DNA of 64,000 bases. Source: Crossiella equi (GTDB lineage Bacteria > Actinomycetota > Actinomycetes > Mycobacteriales > Pseudonocardiaceae). Positions 26,112 to 35,834 of this stretch are shown here, one piece after another (the stretch's first letter is position 1; every line of letters begins with the position of its first letter). A model generated the notes under the pieces. It made no database searches and was not told where the DNA came from. It saw only the letters and a list, made by a program, of their open reading frames with translations. Location: NCBI RefSeq assembly GCF_017876755.1, contig NZ_JAGIOO010000001.1, positions 2,046,001 to 2,110,000 on the forward strand. The letters run 5' to 3'. Both the position numbers and the translations under genes were made by a program.

Positions 26112-29100
26112 GTGAGCAGAGCACGATCACCGATGATGTTGGTCTGCGCGAGCATCGTGGCGCTGAGCTTGGCCGGGGCACCGGCCGCGCTCGCCGCGCC
26201 ACCGGAGACAGACCAGGGGCAGCCAGTGGAGGGCACCGCGTTCGCCACCTCGTTCGAGGCGGGCGACCCACAGCCGACGTGGACCGACACGCCGGAGACC
26301 GGCCCGGACGGCAAGCCGAAGGCCTCCGGGGTGACCGGCGCCGACTCGGTGAGCATCCCGGGCAGCGTGAACGACAAGATCGTGGCCACCGCCGCGAGCG
26401 CGGAGAACACCTCCGGCGGCGAGGTCCGCGACAACCTCTTCGACGGCGCCCTGAGCTCCAAGTGGCTGGCCTTCGAGCGCACCGGCTGGGTGTCCCTGGA
26501 GCTGTCCGAGGCGATCGCGGTGCAGAAGTACGCGGTGTCCTCGGCCAACGACGCCCCCGAGCGCGACCCCCGCGACTGGACCCTGAAGGGCTCCAACGAC
26601 GGGCAGAACTGGACCACTGTGGACACCCGCGCCGGTGAGTCCTTCGCCAAGCGCAACGAGACCAAGACGTACACGCTGGCCGGTGCCACCGCGTACAAGC
26701 ACTACCGCCTGGACATCACCGCCAACGCGGGCGCCTCGCTGATCCAGCTGGCCGAGCTCCAACTGGCCGGGCCGAGCAACGGCGAGTTCCCGCCGTACAT
26801 GCGCACGGTCGCGGGCAAGGGCCCGGCGGGCGGCTACAACGTGCGCAACAACTCCGGGTTCACCGGCACGCGCGCCTTCCGCTACCTGGGCACGCACGAG
26901 GCCAAGGGCCGTGGCTACTCCTACAACAAGGTCTACGACGTCGACATCCCGGTCCGCCCGGACACCGAGCTGTCGTACCTGATCTTCCCGGAGTTCGTCT
27001 CCGGGGACATGAACTACCCGAGCACCTGGGCCGCGATCGACCTGGCCTTCTCCGACGGCACCTACCTGAGCGACCTCAAGGCCACCGACCAGCACGGTTT
27101 TGGCCTGTCGCCGCGCGGCCAGGGCGAGTCGAAGGTGCTCTACACCAACCAGTGGAACCTCCAGCAGTCGGTGATCGGCAAGGTCGCCGCGGGCAAGACC
27201 GTGAAGCGGATCCTGCTCGCCTACGACAACCCGAAGGGTCCGGCGAGCTTCTCCGGCTGGGTGGACGACATCCGGATCGGCAGCGCGGCCAAGATCAGCG
27301 CCAAGCGCCCGTCCGAGCACGTGATCACCAACCGGGGCACGAACTCCAGCTCCGGCTTCTCCCGGGGCAACAACTTCCCGGCCACCGCGGTGCCGCACGG
27401 CTTCAACTTCTGGGCCCCGATGACCAACGCGGGCACCACGAGCTGGCTGTACGAGTACGCGAAGTCCAACAACGCGCAGAACCTGCCGACCCTGCAGGCC
27501 TTCACCGCCAGCCACCAGCCCTCGCCGTGGATGGGTGACCGCCAGACCTTCCAGGTGATGCCCTCCCCGGAGGCCACGCCCAAGGTCGACCGCGGCGCCC
27601 GCGCGCTGCCGTTCCGGCACGTCAACGAGACCGCGCAGGCGCACTACTACGGCGTGACCTTCGAGAACGGCCTGAAGACCGAGATCACGCCGACCGACCA
27701 CGCGGCGGTGTTCCGGTTCACCTTCACCGGCGACTCCTCCTCGCTGCTGTTCGACAACGTCAACAACAACGGCGGCCTGACCCTGGACCCGGCGGCCGGG
27801 ACGGTGACCGGCTTCTCCGACATCAAGAGCGGCCTGTCCACCGGCGCGACCCGCCTGTTCGTCTACGCCACCTTCGACCGCTTGCCGGTCGCCGGGGACA
27901 AGCTGACCGGGGCCTCGCGGGACAACGTCACCGGCTACCTGCGCTTCGACACCCCGGCCTCGGACCGCACGGTGACCATGCGCATCGCCACCTCGCTGCT
28001 GAGCGTGGACCAGGCGAGGAAGAACCTGGAGCTCGAGGTCGCCGCGAACGACACGTTCGACTCGGTGAAGGCCCGGGCGCAGCAGCAGTGGGACTCCCAG
28101 CTGGGTGTGATCGAGGTCGAGGGCGCCACCCAGGACCAGCTGCACACCCTGTACTCCAACCTGTACCGCCTCTACCTCTACCCGAACTCCGGGCACGAGA
28201 ACGTGGGCACCGCGGCCAAGCCGGTCTACCAGCACGCCTCGCCGGTCGCGGCGCCGGTCGGCCCGGACACCCCGACCAAGACCGGGGCGAAGGTCGTGGA
28301 CGGCAAGGTCTACGTCAACAACGGCTTCTGGGACACCTACCGCACCACCTGGCCCGCCTACTCGCTGTTCACGCCGAAGAAGGCGGGCGAGATGGCCGAG
28401 GGCTTCGTGCAGCAGTACAAGGAGGGCGGCTGGGTCTCCCGCTGGTCCTCCCCCGGCTACGCGAACCTGATGGTGGGCACCAGCTCCGACGTGGCCTTCG
28501 CGGACGCGCTGCGCAAGGGCGTCACCAACTTCGACGTGCGCGCCGCCTACGACGCCGCGCTGAAGAACGCCTCGGTGGCGCCGCCGAACCCGGGCGTGGG
28601 CCGCAAGGGCCTGGACACCTCGGTGTTCCTGGGCTACACCTCCACCGCCACCGGTGAGGGCATGTCCTGGGCACTGGACGGCTACATCAACGACTACGGC
28701 ATCGCGATGATGTCCAAGACACTGCTGGAGCAGGCCAAGCCGGACGACCCTCGCCGCAAGGAGTACGCGGACAACCACGAGTACTTCCTCAACCGCGCGC
28801 AGAACTACGTGAACATGTTCGACTCGCGGGTCGGCTTCTTCCAGGGCCGCAAGCCCGACGGCAGCTGGCGGGTGGAGCCGGACAAGTACGAGCCGCGCGA
28901 GTGGGGCCACGACTACACCGAGACGAACGCGTGGAACATGGCCTTCCACGCCCCGCAGGACGGCCAGGGCCTGGCGAACCTGTACGGCGGCCGGGACAAG
29001 CTCGCGGCGAAGCTGGACGAGTTCTTCAGCACCCCGGAGACCGCGGAGTTCCCCGGGTCCTACGGCGGCATCATCCACGAGATGATCGAGGCCCGGGACG

Positions 29101-30419
29101 TGCGAATGGGCCAGTACGGGCACAGCAACCAGCCCTCGCACCACATCACCTACATGTACGACTACGTGGGCCAGCCGTGGAAGACGCAGGAGAAGGTGCG
29201 CGAGGTGCTCTCGCGGCAGTACACCGGCTCCACGATCGGCCAGGGCTACGGCGGTGACGAGGACAACGGCGAGCTGTCGGCCTGGTGGCTGTTCAGCGCG
29301 CTGGGCTTCTACCCGCTGCAGATGGGCAACCCGTCCTACGCGATCGGCTCGCCGCTGTTCACCAAGGCCACCGTGCACCTGGAGAACGGCAAGGACCTGG
29401 TCATCAAGGCGCCGAAGAACAACCTGCGCAACGTGTACGTGCAGGGGCTGAAGGTCAACGGCAAGGCCTACGACAAGACCCACCTGCCGCACGAGCTGAT
29501 CGCGAACGGCGGCACGCTGGAGTTCGACCTGGGCGACAAGCCGTCCAAGTGGGGCACCGCCAAGGACGCGGCCCCGCCGTCGATCACCCAGGGCGAGGCG
29601 GCCCCCGCGCCGCTGCGGGACGCCGAGGGCACCCGCACGGCGTCGAACGGCCTGGACGCGCTGGTGGACAACACCTCCGCGACCGAGACCGCGTTCGCGG
29701 GCAGCGGCTGGGTGGGCTTCCAGCCGAAGACGCCGACCGAGCCGGTGACCTTCTACACGCTCACCTCGGGCAAGTCCGCCTCGGACGCGACCGGCTGGGT
29801 GCTGAAGGGCTCCTACGACGGCAAGACCTGGGCCACGGTCGACGAGCGCAAGAACGAGAAGTTCGCCTGGCGCCAGCACACCAGGGCGTTCAAGGTGGCC
29901 AAGCCGGGCCGCTACAGCCAGTACCGGCTGGAGCTGACCGGCGGCGCGAGCTTCTCGGTGGCCGAGGTCGAGTTCCTGAGCAAGCCGAACGCCAAGCCCA
30001 CGAAGGAGATCACCGGCAAGCACGAGGGCCCGCTGACCGTGGCCAGCGGCGTGACGGTGCTGCGGGACGCGGAGGTCACCGGCCCGGTGACGGTCGCCCC
30101 GGGTGCCACGCTGCACGTCTACGGCGGCTCGCTGCGCGGCCCGCTGACGGCGGTGGGCGCGGAGTCCGTGGTGCTGTTCGGCGCCACGGTGCAGGGCCCG
30201 GTGAGCCTGACCGGCGTGCGCGGCGAGGTGAGCCTGGAGACCACGAAGGTGACCGGCCCGGTGACCCTGGTGGGCAACGGGAACCCGGACGCGGCGGTGG
30301 TCGCGGGCAGCTCGGTGGACGGCCCGGTGACGTGTGCGGGCAACGCGGAGAAGCCGGTGGACAACGGGTTCGACAACTCGGGCACCGGCCCGCGGACCGG
30401 CCAGTGCTCGGACCTGTGA
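26112..30419 (+). CDS. Secreted GH92 alpha-mannosidase with F5/8 type C domains
   Basis: An extracellular exo-acting alpha-mannosidase of 1435 residues. GTG at 26112, after GGCGGAGGACTCGTAGC, gives a signal peptide ending near APAALAAP. Order: a discoidin (F5/8 C) domain around residues 90-220 (VSLELSEAIAVQKYAVSSAND, DWTLKGSNDG), the GH92 N-terminal beta-sandwich, and the GH92 catalytic barrel with WDTYRTTWPAYSLF, GHDYTETNAWN, QPSHHITYMYDY and GDEDNGELSAWWLFSALGFYP. A second discoidin-like domain follows near residues 1180-1300, and the last 120 residues carry short GPVTV/GPLTA repeats suggesting a beta-helix. GH92 enzymes trim mannose from fungal or plant glycans. A palindromic operator precedes the gene and a strong terminator follows it. 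Confidence 0.95.
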   Translation: MSRARSPMMLVCASIVALSLAGAPAALAAPPETDQGQPVEGTAFATSFEAGDPQPTWTDTPETGPDGKPKASGVTGADSVSIPGSVNDKIVATAASAENTSGGEVRDNLFDGALSSKWLAFERTGWVSLELSEAIAVQKYAVSSANDAPERDPRDWTLKGSNDGQNWTTVDTRAGESFAKRNETKTYTLAGATAYKHYRLDITANAGASLIQLAELQLAGPSNGEFPPYMRTVAGKGPAGGYNVRNNSGFTGTRAFRYLGTHEAKGRGYSYNKVYDVDIPVRPDTELSYLIFPEFVSGDMNYPSTWAAIDLAFSDGTYLSDLKATDQHGFGLSPRGQGESKVLYTNQWNLQQSVIGKVAAGKTVKRILLAYDNPKGPASFSGWVDDIRIGSAAKISAKRPSEHVITNRGTNSSSGFSRGNNFPATAVPHGFNFWAPMTNAGTTSWLYEYAKSNNAQNLPTLQAFTASHQPSPWMGDRQTFQVMPSPEATPKVDRGARALPFRHVNETAQAHYYGVTFENGLKTEITPTDHAAVFRFTFTGDSSSLLFDNVNNNGGLTLDPAAGTVTGFSDIKSGLSTGATRLFVYATFDRLPVAGDKLTGASRDNVTGYLRFDTPASDRTVTMRIATSLLSVDQARKNLELEVAANDTFDSVKARAQQQWDSQLGVIEVEGATQDQLHTLYSNLYRLYLYPNSGHENVGTAAKPVYQHASPVAAPVGPDTPTKTGAKVVDGKVYVNNGFWDTYRTTWPAYSLFTPKKAGEMAEGFVQQYKEGGWVSRWSSPGYANLMVGTSSDVAFADALRKGVTNFDVRAAYDAALKNASVAPPNPGVGRKGLDTSVFLGYTSTATGEGMSWALDGYINDYGIAMMSKTLLEQAKPDDPRRKEYADNHEYFLNRAQNYVNMFDSRVGFFQGRKPDGSWRVEPDKYEPREWGHDYTETNAWNMAFHAPQDGQGLANLYGGRDKLAAKLDEFFSTPETAEFPGSYGGIIHEMIEARDVRMGQYGHSNQPSHHITYMYDYVGQPWKTQEKVREVLSRQYTGSTIGQGYGGDEDNGELSAWWLFSALGFYPLQMGNPSYAIGSPLFTKATVHLENGKDLVIKAPKNNLRNVYVQGLKVNGKAYDKTHLPHELIANGGTLEFDLGDKPSKWGTAKDAAPPSITQGEAAPAPLRDAEGTRTASNGLDALVDNTSATETAFAGSGWVGFQPKTPTEPVTFYTLTSGKSASDATGWVLKGSYDGKTWATVDERKNEKFAWRQHTRAFKVAKPGRYSQYRLELTGGASFSVAEVEFLSKPNAKPTKEITGKHEGPLTVASGVTVLRDAEVTGPVTVAPGATLHVYGGSLRGPLTAVGAESVVLFGATVQGPVSLTGVRGEVSLETTKVTGPVTLVGNGNPDAAVVAGSSVDGPVTCAGNAEKPVDNGFDNSGTGPRTGQCSDL

Positions 30420-30435
30420 CGCGTTAGCTGGTCGC

Positions 30436-30473
30436 AGGGCCCCTCCCCGGCTGGTTCGGGGAGGGGCCCTTTT
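30436..30473. terminator. Rho-independent terminator after GH92
   Basis: A perfect 13-base stem, AGGGCCCCTCCCC (30436-30448) and GGGGAGGGGCCCT (30458-30470), with a 9-base loop, followed by TTTT. It lies 17 bases after the GH92 stop and between convergent genes, so it may also stop transcription from the beta-lactamase-like gene. Confidence 0.92.
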
Positions 30474-30531
30474 CCCTCACGCGACTGTCGGCGTGGTGCG
30501 GGCAGGGCGCCCAGACCTTCCTGTCAGTGCC

Positions 30532-31638
30532 TCACCGCTGCTCCTCGGCGTAGACGGTGGCCCAGAACTCGCGGATGAACGAGGGCGTGTCCTCGGAGTC
30601 CTGCGCGACCTGGGTGAACAACAGGGCGTTGAGCCCGAGCGCGGGATCGCACTGGGTGCTGGTCCCCAGCCCGCCGTCCCACCCGAACTGCCCCCCGGCC
30701 CGAACCCCGGTGCAGAACCCGAACCCTCCGTGGTCCCCGAACAGGTGCGGGTACCGGTCCTTCTCGACCTTCTGCGCGGCCGTCAGCTGGTCACTGGTCA
30801 TGAGCGCGACCGACCGGGCCGACAACACCCCGCCACCCCCGCTGAGCAGCATGCGCTGGAACGCGGCGTAGTCGGCGGCGGTGGCCACGAGCCCGTCCCC
30901 ACCGAGCTCGGAAGCGGGCGCGACGGCGTACTTCCCCCCAACCGAGGGATCCCACACGACCAGCTCCCCACTCCCCTGGTCGTGCGCGAAACTCACCGGC
31001 AACCGATGGACCCGTTCGGGCGGCACGAAAAACCCGGAGTCCACCATGCCGAGCGGCTCGAAAACCCGCTCCCGGAGAAACTCCCCGAACCGGCGCCCAC
31101 TGGCCCGCGCGACGAGGAACCCGAGCACATCGGCCCCGGTGTGGTACATCCACATCTCCCCGGGCTGCCGAACCAGTGGCAGCGACCCCAACCGCGCCAG
31201 CCACTCCTCCGGCGAGAACCCATGCGGCCGCCCGGTGCCCCCAAGCCCGAGCTCATCAACGGCCCGCTGCACCGGCAAGGCCCCGGGCGCGGCGACCACG
31301 AGCCCGAACCCCCAGGTGAAGGTGAGCAGATCCCGCACGGTGACCTCCCGCCGGGCGGCCACGGTACTGCTGAGAGGCGCGTCCGGAGAGGTCAGCACCC
31401 GCCGGTTCGCGAGCTCGGGCAACCACTCGGCAACGGGATCCTGGAGCCGGAGCACCCCGTCGTCCACAAGCGCCATGACAGCGGCGGCGGTAACGGGCTT
31501 GGTAGCGGAGGCAACCCGGAAAATCGTGTCCTCGGCATAACCGACAGCCACCACCTCCTCCCGAACCACCGCCACAGCACCAGGAAACCCCCCATCCTCG
31601 ACCCGCCGCCGCAACAACTCCCGGACTCTCTCCCCCAC
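30532..31638 (-). CDS. Beta-lactamase-fold serine hydrolase (class C/EstB type)
   Basis: A 368-residue serine hydrolase of the beta-lactamase/penicillin-binding fold, usually an esterase or D-aminopeptidase rather than a resistance enzyme. It has the catalytic SATK (S-x-x-K) in FRVASATKPVTAAAV, a WMYHTGAD in place of the Y-x-N motif, and GFGFCTGV / FGWDGGLGT near the C-terminus where the third motif lies. No signal peptide is visible. GTG at 31638 is chosen because GGAGGTGTTCCCA sits just ahead; in-frame ATGs at 31653 and 31665 are alternatives. It stands alone, convergent with GH92. Confidence 0.85.
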   Translation of the reverse strand: MGERVRELLRRRVEDGGFPGAVAVVREEVVAVGYAEDTIFRVASATKPVTAAAVMALVDDGVLRLQDPVAEWLPELANRRVLTSPDAPLSSTVAARREVTVRDLLTFTWGFGLVVAAPGALPVQRAVDELGLGGTGRPHGFSPEEWLARLGSLPLVRQPGEMWMYHTGADVLGFLVARASGRRFGEFLRERVFEPLGMVDSGFFVPPERVHRLPVSFAHDQGSGELVVWDPSVGGKYAVAPASELGGDGLVATAADYAAFQRMLLSGGGGVLSARSVALMTSDQLTAAQKVEKDRYPHLFGDHGGFGFCTGVRAGGQFGWDGGLGTSTQCDPALGLNALLFTQVAQDSEDTPSFIREFWATVYAEEQR

Positions 31639-32423
31639 TGGGAACACCTCCATCAGGAACACCATCTGCTGTTGCGCACACTGTACGCATTACGGAACAG
31701 CGTTCACAACCACCTCCTCCACTTCGGCCCGCCCCATCCCGAGGCCGCGCACCCCACGGCCTCCAGTCCCGCGAGAGGGCCAGCACCACGCTCGCCCGGC
31801 GCCCGGCCCGCGAGGCCCGCCGTGCAGGGAACCCGGCTTGCCCGGCGCCCGCCGTGCGGGACTCCGGCCCGGCAGCCAGGGAGCCCGCCGCGGACACTGG
31901 GGCGGCCGTCCGGGCTCACGGCCTCGCCGCCCCAGTTCGCACGAGGTGAGCACCCTCCGGACGGCGCTCACCGTCCGGCCGAGGATGGCGGACGGGCGGC
32001 GGAAAATGGTGCAGCGCAACAGGTACTGCCCAACCTCATGGCAGCCAGCCCGGAAGTCCGGACTTCTGCCATGACGATCTCGTTGCACCGCAAGACTTCC
32101 ATGGCGTTCAGCTCGGACACGAATTCGCCACCCGTCCGCCGCCGGTCCTCACCCCGCGCCGCCAACAGCACGGCGCCGCGCCGGTGCGGGCCCCGATACC
32201 CGCCAGACCGGTCCGGGTTCGCGCGACAGGCCCCGCTGGGCCGGGTCCACGTCCGGCAGCCAGGCGATCACAGCGTCGGCGGGCACCAGATCGGCGCTCT
32301 GACTACGCCATTAGGACCAATGGCAGATCCTTGACCGAAAGCGTTGACCTAGTGGTCTAAACCACCTAGCGTGTGACCTACGCCGCCAGCGTGCCCCTGT
32401 ACCTCGTCCCTGCGGAGTTACAG
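31639..32423. other. Gene-free stretch, 785 bases
   Basis: I see no convincing complete gene between the hydrolase and the chitinase. Short open frames (31690-32088 minus, 31838-32074 plus, 31968-32171 minus) have no ribosome site or recognisable protein. On the minus strand around 32160-32300 about 45 codons have normal codon bias (reading SADLVPADAVIAWLPDVDP), which may be a gene remnant. There is a palindrome GAAGTCC-GGACTTC (32051-32064) inside flanking CATGGCAG/CTGCCATG arms, and a GTGAGC/GCTCAC hairpin near 31947-31970. The last 80 bases are the chitinase promoter. Confidence 0.5.
32344..32372 (+). promoter_or_regulatory. Chitinase promoter with DasR-responsive element in the spacer
   Basis: TTGACC (32344-32349) and TAGCGT (32367-32372) are separated by 17 bases, a good sigma-70-type promoter. 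The spacer is almost filled by AGTGGTCTAAACCACC (32351-32366), which closely matches the DasR-responsive element A(C/G)TGGTCTAGACCA(C/G)T. DasR is the GntR-family N-acetylglucosamine-sensing repressor of chitin genes in actinomycetes. Binding there would block polymerase directly and be released by amino-sugar phosphates. Confidence 0.85.
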
Positions 32424-33695
<1,272 letters not shown>

Positions 33696-33706
33696 TCACG
33701 AAGACC

Positions 33707-33746
33707 CGGTCGGGGTGGCGGCTCGCTCTCGGCGCCACCCCGACCG
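33707..33746. terminator. Bidirectional hairpin terminator
   Basis: A perfect 14-base stem CGGTCGGGGTGGCG (33707-33720) / CGCCACCCCGACCG (33733-33746) with a 12-base loop lies between the chitinase stop and the convergent AHSA1 stop (33749). There is no T-tract, but its strength and position support termination from both sides. Confidence 0.8.
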
Positions 33747-33748
33747 TC

Positions 33749-34240
33749 TCACAACCCGGTGAAGTAGTCCTTCATGGCCGGGTAGTAGTCGTTGAAGTCC
33801 GGCCGCGGCGAGCCCTCGCGCGCGGCCGTCAGCATGTCCAGGTAGTACTCCCAGCCCGGCCCGACCTCGCCGATGGCGTCCAGCTTGTCCAAGTGGTGCA
33901 CCAGTTTCAGCTCGGTGACACCGTCCTGTTCGGACAGCAGCAGGGACAGCCGCCAGCCGCCGTGCTCGTCCACGACGGACATCTCCAGCAGCCGGGGCGC
34001 GTCGCAGGCCTCGATCACCGCCTCGCACCAGGGCTGGGCCTCCTCGAAGTCCAGGCGCACCTTGATCGTGCGGCCGGGCACGGCCTGTCCCTCCCACGGG
34101 CCGAACCAGCGCGCGGTGCGCTCGGGTTCGGTGACGCTGGCCCAGACGTCCTCGATGGGCGCGCGATAGCTGCGGGAGATCTCCAGGTCACCGCCCATCC
34201 CGTCGCCGAAGCGGGACAGCTTTCCGGTGGGCTTGCTCAT
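33749..34240 (-). CDS. SRPBCC/AHSA1-family protein
   Basis: A 163-residue protein of the START-like AHSA1 group, recognised by ISRSYRAPIEDVWASVTEPERTARWFGPWEG near the N-terminus and a C-terminal WEYYLDMLTAAREG helix. These small alpha/beta proteins form a hydrophobic cavity; their biochemical role is mostly unknown. The start overlaps the stop of the ArsR regulator by ATGA, a very common actinobacterial ArsR-AHSA1 pair in which the regulator controls the operon. Confidence 0.9.
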   Translation of the reverse strand: MSKPTGKLSRFGDGMGGDLEISRSYRAPIEDVWASVTEPERTARWFGPWEGQAVPGRTIKVRLDFEEAQPWCEAVIEACDAPRLLEMSVVDEHGGWRLSLLLSEQDGVTELKLVHHLDKLDAIGEVGPGWEYYLDMLTAAREGSPRPDFNDYYPAMKDYFTGL

Positions 34241-34608
34241 GCCGTGCTCTCCTCGGGTTCGGGGGCCGCCGGTTCGGCGGCGGCCTGGCGGCGGTCGCGG
34301 CGGACGCGGTGCACCTCGGTGGCCAGCGCGTCCAGGCGCTGGGACCAGGGCGCGGGGGCACGGAAGCGGTCGAGCCAGTCGGACAGCTCGGTCAGCCGCT
34401 CGGGTACCAGCAGGTAGAGGCGCTGCCTGCCCACCAGCTCGTCGCGCACCAGCCCGCACTCCCGGAGCACGCGCAGGTGGCGGCTGATCGCGGGCCTGCT
34501 GATGTCGAACCGCCCGGCGATCTCGTTCACCGAGCACCGCCCGTCCCGCAGCAGCTCCAGGATCCGCCTGCGCACGGGGTCGGCGATGGCACCCGCCACG
34601 TCATCCAC
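34237..34608 (-). CDS. ArsR-family winged-helix regulator
   Basis: A 123-residue transcriptional repressor. It has the ArsR pattern DPVRRRILELLRDGRCSVNEIAGRFDISRPAISRHLRVLRECGLV, with the recognition helix in SRPAISRHLRVL. No metal-binding cysteine pair is visible, so it is the non-metal type usually paired with AHSA1 proteins. The start is a GTG at 34608, close behind a perfect inverted repeat that is probably its own operator. No ribosome site is evident, which suggests a leaderless message. It is co-transcribed with the AHSA1 gene. Confidence 0.9.
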   Translation of the reverse strand: MDDVAGAIADPVRRRILELLRDGRCSVNEIAGRFDISRPAISRHLRVLRECGLVRDELVGRQRLYLLVPERLTELSDWLDRFRAPAPWSQRLDALATEVHRVRRDRRQAAAEPAAPEPEESTA

Positions 34609-34615
34609 GGAAAAA

Positions 34616-34635
34616 GCGTAACCTCTCGGTTACGC
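34616..34635. promoter_or_regulatory. Autoregulatory ArsR operator
   Basis: GCGTAACC-TCTC-GGTTACGC is a perfect 8-4-8 inverted repeat ending seven bases before the GTG of the ArsR gene. Its size, AT-containing arms and placement over the likely start of transcription are typical of an ArsR-family operator. Confidence 0.75.
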
Positions 34636-34638
34636 GTT

Positions 34639-35346
34639 TTACAAGACCCGGAGCTCCGCGATCCGCCACGCCCCCTCGCTGAGCCGCGCGTCCACCTCGA
34701 CCTGGGCGGCGCCGGAGCGCTGCGAGCTGTCGCTGCCGCGCAGCACCTGCTGGTCGAGCAGGACGAGCAGGGTGGCCCGGTCGCCGGTCAGCTCCTTGAC
34801 GCCGACCGCGCGCACGGTGGTGCTGAGCACGAGCTTCTGCTGGGGAGCGGTGGCGCGGACCTCGGCGAACAGCTGGCGGTACTGCTCGACCGCGCGGCCG
34901 GTGAGGACGCGGGTGGCCAGGTCCTCGGTGCGGGCGGTGTTGGTGTGGTCGTAGGTGAAGACGTCGCGGAGGGCGTCGCCGACCTGGCGGGTGACGGTGT
35001 CGGTGGCGGCGGTGTCGACGAGGGCCTGGTTGGCGGGCGCGCCGCGCGTGGCGGTGGCGATCGTGGCCCAGGTCGTCGCGGCCAGGGCCAGGAGCAGGAT
35101 CGTGAGGAGGGCGGCTCGGAGCGGGAAGCGGCTCGCGGGTTCGGGGGCAACCGGTTCCGGGTCGAGGTGACGTCCCGTCGGTTCCGCGGCCGGTTCGCCC
35201 GGCTCCTCCGGGGGTTCGGGAGGATCGGCACGTTCACCCACAACGACGGCAGGCGGCGAGGGTGGCGCGGGTGCGGGCCCCGTCCCCCGGCGCCCGGCCA
35301 CGACGGGTGCCCGGCGCGGCCGCCGCACCACCCGGCGGCGGCTCAC
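34639..35346 (-). CDS. Mce-associated membrane protein (second)
   Basis: A 235-residue accessory protein at the end of the mce operon. The N-terminal 85 residues are rich in Arg, Pro and Glu (RRRVVRRPRRAPVVAGRR, then a PPEPPEEPGEP run) and probably cytosolic. A single transmembrane helix follows (ALLTILLLALAATTWATI), then an exported domain with a TVTRQVGDALRDVFTYD pattern shared by Mce-associated proteins, which stabilise the importer. GTG at 35346 overlaps the previous stop (GTGA). It corresponds in position to one of the two Mas genes that end mycobacterial mce4 (Rv3492c/Rv3493c). Confidence 0.85.
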   Translation of the reverse strand: MSRRRVVRRPRRAPVVAGRRGTGPAPAPPSPPAVVVGERADPPEPPEEPGEPAAEPTGRHLDPEPVAPEPASRFPLRAALLTILLLALAATTWATIATATRGAPANQALVDTAATDTVTRQVGDALRDVFTYDHTNTARTEDLATRVLTGRAVEQYRQLFAEVRATAPQQKLVLSTTVRAVGVKELTGDRATLLVLLDQQVLRGSDSSQRSGAAQVEVDARLSEGAWRIAELRVL

Positions 35347-35834
35347 GCGGCGGCCCCCAGCGGCTGCAACCGGGCCACCCGCCACCCCTCGGCGGTCCGC
35401 ACGAGATCCGCGGCCACCCGCGTGTGGTGGGTGGCGGGCGTGGCCGCGTCGCGGGTCAGCGTGACCGCCAGGGCGGCGACCATGGTGGCCGCGCCCGCGC
35501 GGGCGTCCAGGGTGGTGAGGGCGGCGGAGAGGAGCTTGGCCGTGGTGGTGGTGCGGGCGGTGCGGATGTCGCGTGCGTTCTGGTCGCGGTTCTGGGCCAG
35601 CTCCTCCGACAGCGGGCCGGTGGCCCAGGCGCGCCACTGGTCCAGGCCCTCCTCGACCGTGCGGTGGTCCAGGGTGTTGAGCTGCACGACCGCCCGCGAA
35701 CCGGCCTGGAGGGCCAGGTCGCGTTCGGCGGCCTGGCGGTGGTCCGGGTCCGCGGTCGCCTGCCACCAGGTGTAACCGGACCAGCCCGCGGCCACGAGCG
35801 CGAGCACTGTCAGCACGGCCAGGACTCGGGTCAT
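35343..35834 (-). CDS. Mce-associated membrane protein (first)
   Basis: A 163-residue protein with an N-terminal membrane anchor (RVLAVLTVLALVAAGWSGYTWW) and an exported alpha/beta domain (AVVQLNTLDHRTVEEGLDQW, VTLTRDAATPATHHTRVAADLVRTAEGWRV). The pattern matches the Mce-associated family found directly after mceF. It overlaps mceF by ATGA at its start and the second Mce-associated gene by GTGA at its end. It is thought to help assemble the sterol importer. Confidence 0.88.
   Translation of the reverse strand: MTRVLAVLTVLALVAAGWSGYTWWQATADPDHRQAAERDLALQAGSRAVVQLNTLDHRTVEEGLDQWRAWATGPLSEELAQNRDQNARDIRTARTTTTAKLLSAALTTLDARAGAATMVAALAVTLTRDAATPATHHTRVAADLVRTAEGWRVARLQPLGAAA

Noticed and set aside
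30532-31638. Antibiotic resistance beta-lactamase
   Set aside because: No signal peptide and altered Y-x-N and third motifs; more likely an esterase or peptidase-like hydrolase.
31690-32171. Short open frames on both strands in the gene-free region
   Set aside because: No ribosome sites, atypical composition and no recognisable protein pattern.
34241-34537. Longer start for the AHSA1 protein (up to 34537)
   Set aside because: The extension overlaps the ArsR gene in another frame; the ATGA overlap start at 34240 fits the family length.
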